Source: an uncultured Bryobacterales bacterium
GTDB lineage: Bacteria; Acidobacteriota; Terriglobia; Bryobacterales; UBA6623
Length of the DNA stretch: 64,000 nt
NCBI GenBank assembly: GCA_958295955.1
Contig: OY282420.1
Coordinates: 338,236-402,235 of the forward strand
Direction of reading: 5' to 3'
The first letter of the stretch is position 1. Every line of letters starts with the position of its first letter. Made by a program: the position numbers and the translations under genes. Shown one piece after another: positions 60,263 through 64,000 of this stretch. The notes under the pieces were generated by a model. It had not been told where the DNA came from. It was given only the letters and a program-made list of their open reading frames with translations, and ran no database searches.

Positions 60263-60292
60263 GGGCTTGCGCGGGGATGCCTCTGCGTCGCG
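60258..60292. repeat. 35-bp repeat, copy 1 (start of sugar-transferase gene)
   Basis: Contains AAGGGCTTGCGCGGGGATGC followed by CTCTGCGTC. Near-identical copies occur at 60373-60407 and 62218-62252. In each case it lies just downstream of a radical SAM gene or in the adjoining duplication on the minus strand. Confidence 0.75.
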
Positions 60293-60407
60293 ATTTGCTG
60301 CTAGTGCTTGCGGGAGCATTCCGTCATATTGTTCAAACTTTTTGAAAACACGGATCCTCTCGCCCGACAGGAAAACCGACAAGGGCTTGCGCGGAGATGC
60401 CTCTGCG
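60293..60407 (-). other. 115-bp insertion between radical SAM copy 1 and the sugar-transferase gene
   Basis: This stretch is absent from the corresponding place in the second duplication copy (62225-62250). It ends in its own copy of the 35-bp repeat. On the minus strand it reads PLSVFLSGERIRVFKKFEQYDG and then MLPQALAANRD, in frame with the transferase, resembling the start of a different protein. It may be the relic of a deleted third unit. Confidence 0.5.
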
Positions 60408-61979
60408 TCACGATGTCCCGAGCAGGCGGCGTCCGAGGATGCGCCTGGAATACCACGCCGCACGCGTGCGGAGGAAACGCAACAGCATGGACTTCATTCG
60501 ATGCAAGTCCCGATGGAGAAGCATCAGCGACAGCCTGCGCCATCGGCTGCGGCTGTTCTTGCGCGCGACCAGCGAGGCCGCCTCCCGGACAAGTTCCTTG
60601 AAACGGTCCGGCGGGATAAAGGCGGTGAAACAGTTTTTCGGGCTCTGGTGGTTGTGAATCGCGATATCGAAGTCGTCGTCCACCACCCCGAGTTCCTTGC
60701 ATACCTGGAAGAGTTCGGAGCCCGGATAGGGAGTGAAAATGCTCAGCATGATCGTATCGGCGTGAATCCGTTCGATGGCCGTCAGCGTATCTCTCAGAGT
60801 CTCTTCCGTTTCCTCGGGAAAACCAACCATGAAGAACGCGCCGACTTCGATGCCCTTGCGCCGGCAGATGTCCGCCGCCGCATACGCCTTCTCGATGGTG
60901 TGCCCCTTCTTCACGCTGCGCAGGATGCGGTTGTTGCCGGACTCGATCCCGATGTTGATCCGCACGCAGCCCGAACGGCGCATGTGTTCGATCGACCGCT
61001 CCTTGACCACGCCGACCGTGATCTCGCAGCCCCATTTGAGTCCGGGACACTCGGTTTCGATCAAGCCGCACAGTTCCTCGATATAACGCGGGTCGATCCC
61101 GAAGGTGTCATCGTCGAAGTAAACGTACTTGACGCCTCGGTCCATCAATGCCTTGAGTTCCCTCACGACGTTGGCCGGCGAGCGCCAACGGGTCTTTTGC
61201 GTCCAGATGGCTTTGGACTCGCAGAACGTGCAACTGTAAGGGCAGCCGCGAGCCGAGAAGACGTACCCGAAGGCTTCAGTCGGATAGCGCTGGTAGTCCC
61301 GAAGAACCCGCGGCGCCGCTTCCGCCGGGAAAGGCAACTCGTCGAGGTCGGGAATGTTGGCGCGCGGCGGCGTGAACGCCACTCGGCCGTCCCGGCGGTA
61401 GGCAAGCCCCGCCACCTCGCTCAGCGGCGCGCCGCCTTGCCGCGCCTTGAGCAACTCGACCAGCGTCGTCTCCCCTTCGCCCAACACCGCCGCGTCGATA
61501 TCCGGGCAGTCCAACGCAGTCTCCGTGGACAAGGTGGCATGGGGGCCGCCCAAGACGACCAGCGTGTCGCCGTTGTGCTCCTTGGCGATGCGCGCAACCC
61601 TCATCGCGGACGGGAAGTTCTGAGTCTTGGAGCTTATGCCGACGACGTCCGGATCGAACTCCGTGATGGCCGACCGTATTTCCGCCCAGATAGACCCCTC
61701 CGGGTCTTCCAGCATCCGCAGATAACGGTCAAACCCTTCTCTGATACGGGTTACGTTATCGAGCGTGATCGCTCTCTTTTGCGGATTGAAATCGGCGTTG
61801 TATGCCTGGACCTCCCAATTCGTCCACTTCAAGACCGCGCTCGAGAGATAGCCAAGCGCCAAGGGGAACTTTACCAGCGAGGCATGGTCGTGGTAGAGGC
61901 GCTTGAAAGGCGGATCGACGATCATGACCCGCTTGCAGGGGGGAGAGGGGGACATTTCGGACTGCTGCGACTGCCCCAT
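60408..61979 (-). CDS. B12-binding-domain radical SAM protein, copy 1
   Basis: A 523-residue protein. The N-terminal cobalamin-binding-like Rossmann domain (RVMIVDPPFKRLYHD, LGGPHATLSTETAL, AVLGEGETTL) is followed by a radical SAM core with the 4Fe-4S motif CPYSCTFC in RGCPYSCTFCESKAIW. Members methylate or rearrange unactivated carbons in lipids, antibiotics or sugars. Here it probably modifies a polysaccharide or lipid component. About 92% identical to copy 2 by eye; about half of the differences fall in the first 150 residues. Confidence 0.9.
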   Translation of the reverse strand: MGQSQQSEMSPSPPCKRVMIVDPPFKRLYHDHASLVKFPLALGYLSSAVLKWTNWEVQAYNADFNPQKRAITLDNVTRIREGFDRYLRMLEDPEGSIWAEIRSAITEFDPDVVGISSKTQNFPSAMRVARIAKEHNGDTLVVLGGPHATLSTETALDCPDIDAAVLGEGETTLVELLKARQGGAPLSEVAGLAYRRDGRVAFTPPRANIPDLDELPFPAEAAPRVLRDYQRYPTEAFGYVFSARGCPYSCTFCESKAIWTQKTRWRSPANVVRELKALMDRGVKYVYFDDDTFGIDPRYIEELCGLIETECPGLKWGCEITVGVVKERSIEHMRRSGCVRINIGIESGNNRILRSVKKGHTIEKAYAAADICRRKGIEVGAFFMVGFPEETEETLRDTLTAIERIHADTIMLSIFTPYPGSELFQVCKELGVVDDDFDIAIHNHQSPKNCFTAFIPPDRFKELVREAASLVARKNSRSRWRRLSLMLLHRDLHRMKSMLLRFLRTRAAWYSRRILGRRLLGTS

Positions 61980-61990
61980 TTCCTTAATCT

Positions 61991-62224
61991 TTATATCAGA
62001 GCGGTTCTCCGTTTGTCACTCTCTCGCCAGGAGGGCCGGGCGAGCAAACGGAATACGCCGAACAACAAGCCGTTGAACCCGGCGCCCTCCCCCAAGGGCG
62101 CGTCATGAGCCCGATTGACGATAACGGCCGCGATCTCGGCATAATCTCCTGCCTGCGCTTCCCTGACTACTCGCGCCACCCATGCGGGCGCCTTCAGGCT
62201 GTCGATCGGCAGTCCGACCGCCAA
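61991..62224 (-). pseudogene. Truncated 5' copy of the sugar-transferase gene
   Basis: The first 60 residues (LPIDSLKAPAWVARVVREAQ, then NRAHDAPLGEGAGFNGLLFGVFRLL) duplicate the start of the gene at 60262. At about 62036-62045 the match breaks off into RPSWRESDKRRTALI and a stop. The break point joins the sequence that precedes radical SAM copy 1, so this is the scar of a tandem duplication. Confidence 0.88.
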
Positions 62225-62249
62225 GGGCTTGCGCGGGGATGCCTCTGCG

Positions 62250-63821
62250 TCACGATGTCCCGAACAGGCGGCGTCCGAGGATGCGCTTGGAATACCACGC
62301 CGCGCGCGAGCGGAGGAAATGCAACAGCATGGACTTCATTCGATGCAAGTCCCGATGGAGAAGTATCAGCGACAGCCTGCGCCATCGGCTGCGGCTGTTC
62401 TTGCGCGCGACCAGCGAGGCCGCCTCCCGGACAAGTTCCTTGAAACGGTCCGGCGGGATAAAGGCGGTGAAGCAGCTTTTCGGGCTCTGGTGGTTGTGAA
62501 TCGCGATATCGAAGTCGTCGTCCACCACCCCGAGTTCCTTGCATACCTGGAAGAGTTCGGAGCCCGGATAGGGAGTGAAGATGCCCAGCATGATCGTATC
62601 GGCGTGAATCCGTTCGATGGCCGTCAGCGTATCTCTCAACGTCTCTTCCGTTTCCTCGGGAAAACCAACCATGAAGAACGCGCCGACTTCGACGCCCTTC
62701 CGCCGACAGATGTCCATCGCCGCATACGCCTTCTCGATGGTATGCCCCTTCTTCACGCCGCGCAGGATGCGGTTGTTGCCGGACTCGACTCCGATGTTGA
62801 CCCGCACGCAGCCCGAACGGCGCATGTGTTCGATCGACCGCTCCTTGACGACGCCGACCGTGATCTCGCAGCCCCATTTGAGTCCGGAACACTCGGTTTC
62901 GATCAAGCCGCACAACTCCTCGATATAACGCGGGTCGATCCCGAAGGTGTCATCGTCGAAGTAAACGTACTTGACATCCCGGTCCATCAACGCCTTGAGT
63001 TCGCTCACGACGTTGGCCGGCGAGCGCCAACGGGTCTTTTGCGTCCAGATGGCTTTGGACTCGCAGAACGTGCAACTGTAAGGGCAGCCGCGAGCCGAGA
63101 AGACGTACCCGAAGGCTTCAGCCGGATAGCGCTCGTAGTCCCGGAGAACCCGCGGCGCCGCTTCCGCCGGGAAAGGCAACTCGTCGAGGTCGGGAATGTT
63201 GGCGCGCGGCGGCGTGAACGCCGTCCGGCCGTCCCGGCGGTAGGCAAGCCCCGCCACCTCGCTCAGCGGCGCGCCGCCTTGCCGCGCCTTGAGCAACTCG
63301 ACCAGCGTCGTCTCCCCTTCGCCCAACACCGCCGCGTCGATATCCGGGCAGTCCAACGCAGTCTCCGTGGACAAGGTGGCGTGGGGGCCGCCCAAGACGA
63401 CCAGCGTGCCGCCGTTGTGCTCCTTGGCGATGCGCGCAACCCTCATCGCGGACGGGAAGTCCTGAGTCTTGGAGCTCAAGCCGACGACGTCCGGATCGAA
63501 CTCCGTGATAGCCGACCGTATTTCTGTCCAGATCGGCGCCGCCGGGTCTTCCAGCGTCCGCAGGTAACGGTCCATGCCATCTCTGATGCGGGTGGTGTTG
63601 TCGAGCGTGATAGCGGCCTTCTTCGGATTGAAATCGGCGTTGTATGCTTGGACCTCCCAATTCGTCCACTTCAGAACCGCGCCCGATAGATAGCCAAGCG
63701 CCAAGGGGAACTTCACCTGCGAGAAGTTGTCGTGGTAGAGCCGATTGAAAGGCGGGGCGATGATCATGACCCGCTTGTGGGGGGGGGACATTTCGACCTG
63801 CTGCGACTGCCGCATTCCCAT
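62250..63821 (-). CDS. B12-binding-domain radical SAM protein, copy 2
   Basis: A 523-residue protein with the same architecture as copy 1 and the same CPYSCTFC cluster. It differs at about 40 positions, including PPHKRVMIIAPPFNRLYHDNFSQVKF against PPCKRVMIVDPPFKRLYHDHASLVKF in the cobalamin domain. The radical SAM core is nearly unchanged. Its 3' flank is the truncated transferase copy; its 5' flank holds the end of an unidentified upstream gene. Confidence 0.9.
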   Translation of the reverse strand: MGMRQSQQVEMSPPHKRVMIIAPPFNRLYHDNFSQVKFPLALGYLSGAVLKWTNWEVQAYNADFNPKKAAITLDNTTRIRDGMDRYLRTLEDPAAPIWTEIRSAITEFDPDVVGLSSKTQDFPSAMRVARIAKEHNGGTLVVLGGPHATLSTETALDCPDIDAAVLGEGETTLVELLKARQGGAPLSEVAGLAYRRDGRTAFTPPRANIPDLDELPFPAEAAPRVLRDYERYPAEAFGYVFSARGCPYSCTFCESKAIWTQKTRWRSPANVVSELKALMDRDVKYVYFDDDTFGIDPRYIEELCGLIETECSGLKWGCEITVGVVKERSIEHMRRSGCVRVNIGVESGNNRILRGVKKGHTIEKAYAAMDICRRKGVEVGAFFMVGFPEETEETLRDTLTAIERIHADTIMLGIFTPYPGSELFQVCKELGVVDDDFDIAIHNHQSPKSCFTAFIPPDRFKELVREAASLVARKNSRSRWRRLSLILLHRDLHRMKSMLLHFLRSRAAWYSKRILGRRLFGTS

Positions 63822-63858
63822 AATTTCTATAGCATATCAGAGAGCGGTTCGCCGTTTG

Positions 63859-64000
63859 TCATTCTCTCGCCAGGAGCGCCAGGCTGGTGAGTCGGTTCGA
63901 ACCGCCGGGCGCGGTCGGCCAGGGCAGCGCGCCCAGGGGCAAGGCGGCGATGCCGGCGCCTTCCGAGCGCAGGCGGCGCAGCGCAAGATGGGGTCCCGGC
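63859..64000 (-). CDS. C-terminal end of an unidentified protein (partial)
   Basis: An open minus-strand frame enters from the right edge and ends at TGA (63861-63859). The last residues read PHLALRRLRSEGAGIAALPL and then SNRLTSLALLARE. No family is recognised from 46 residues. The final codons (LLARE and the stop) are also present upstream of radical SAM copy 1 at about 62017-62036, so the duplicated unit begins inside this gene. Confidence 0.55.
   Translation of the reverse strand, partial: PGPHLALRRLRSEGAGIAALPLGALPWPTAPGGSNRLTSLALLARE

Overview
The window looks like a chromosomal segment of a high-GC acidobacterium, most likely a relative of Candidatus Solibacter (Bryobacterales). The clearest family-level clue is the TIGR03437-type Ig-like domain in the 1301-residue NHL protein at 26832-30737, a domain best known from Solibacter. 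Other clues fit: a DUF1592/DUF1552/secreted-ankyrin gene triad, a secreted DUF1080-ThuA fusion, a PQQ quinoprotein with a CxxCH motif, a Kelch-symporter fusion, and frequent GTG and TTG starts. This placement is inference from gene content; no 16S rRNA or tRNA gene was found.

Layout. 1-8354: end of a PhoB-like response regulator with its PhoR-like kinase, two secreted catabolic or surface proteins, and phosphoglucose isomerase. 8478-17510: a housekeeping run (rplM, rpsI, rpsB, tsf, pyrH, frr, a metallo-beta-lactamase-fold hydrolase, thiE, lon, engB) followed by rho. 19505-25490: aldo/keto reductase, Kelch-sodium symporter fusion, Crp/Fnr regulator divergent from an SDR dehydrogenase, and a CoxG-like protein.

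25649-33851 is a rearranged zone. A type I restriction locus has been cut down to the 5' end of hsdM and the 3' half of hsdR, with an intact SprT/YgjP-like metallopeptidase still attached. Between the two ends lie a TctA fragment, the giant NHL gene on the opposite strand, 50.6 perfect copies of an 8-bp repeat placed between a near-consensus promoter and that gene, and the 5' end of a HAD phosphatase gene.

33919-43627: PQQ quinoprotein, groES-groL with a clear promoter and terminator, and the DUF1592/DUF1552/ankyrin operon. It is followed at 43634-46150 by a single-chain PstI/BsuBI-type modification-restriction fusion. 46163-53789: periplasmic sugar-binding protein, orphan gltD, M28 peptidase, metK and ahcY (methyl cycle).

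53853-64000 is a surface-polysaccharide cluster: flippase, glycosyltransferase, Gfo/Idh oxidoreductase, sulfotransferase, a formyltransferase-like/beta-propeller sugar transferase, and two tandem copies of a B12-binding radical SAM gene. A truncated copy of the sugar-transferase 5' end marks the duplication junction. The cluster continues past the right edge.

The most unusual items are the NHL array nested inside a split TIGR03437 domain with its 8-bp minisatellite leader, the gutted restriction locus with readable junctions, the radical SAM tandem duplication with uneven divergence, and a small family of dispersed repeats at gene 3' ends.
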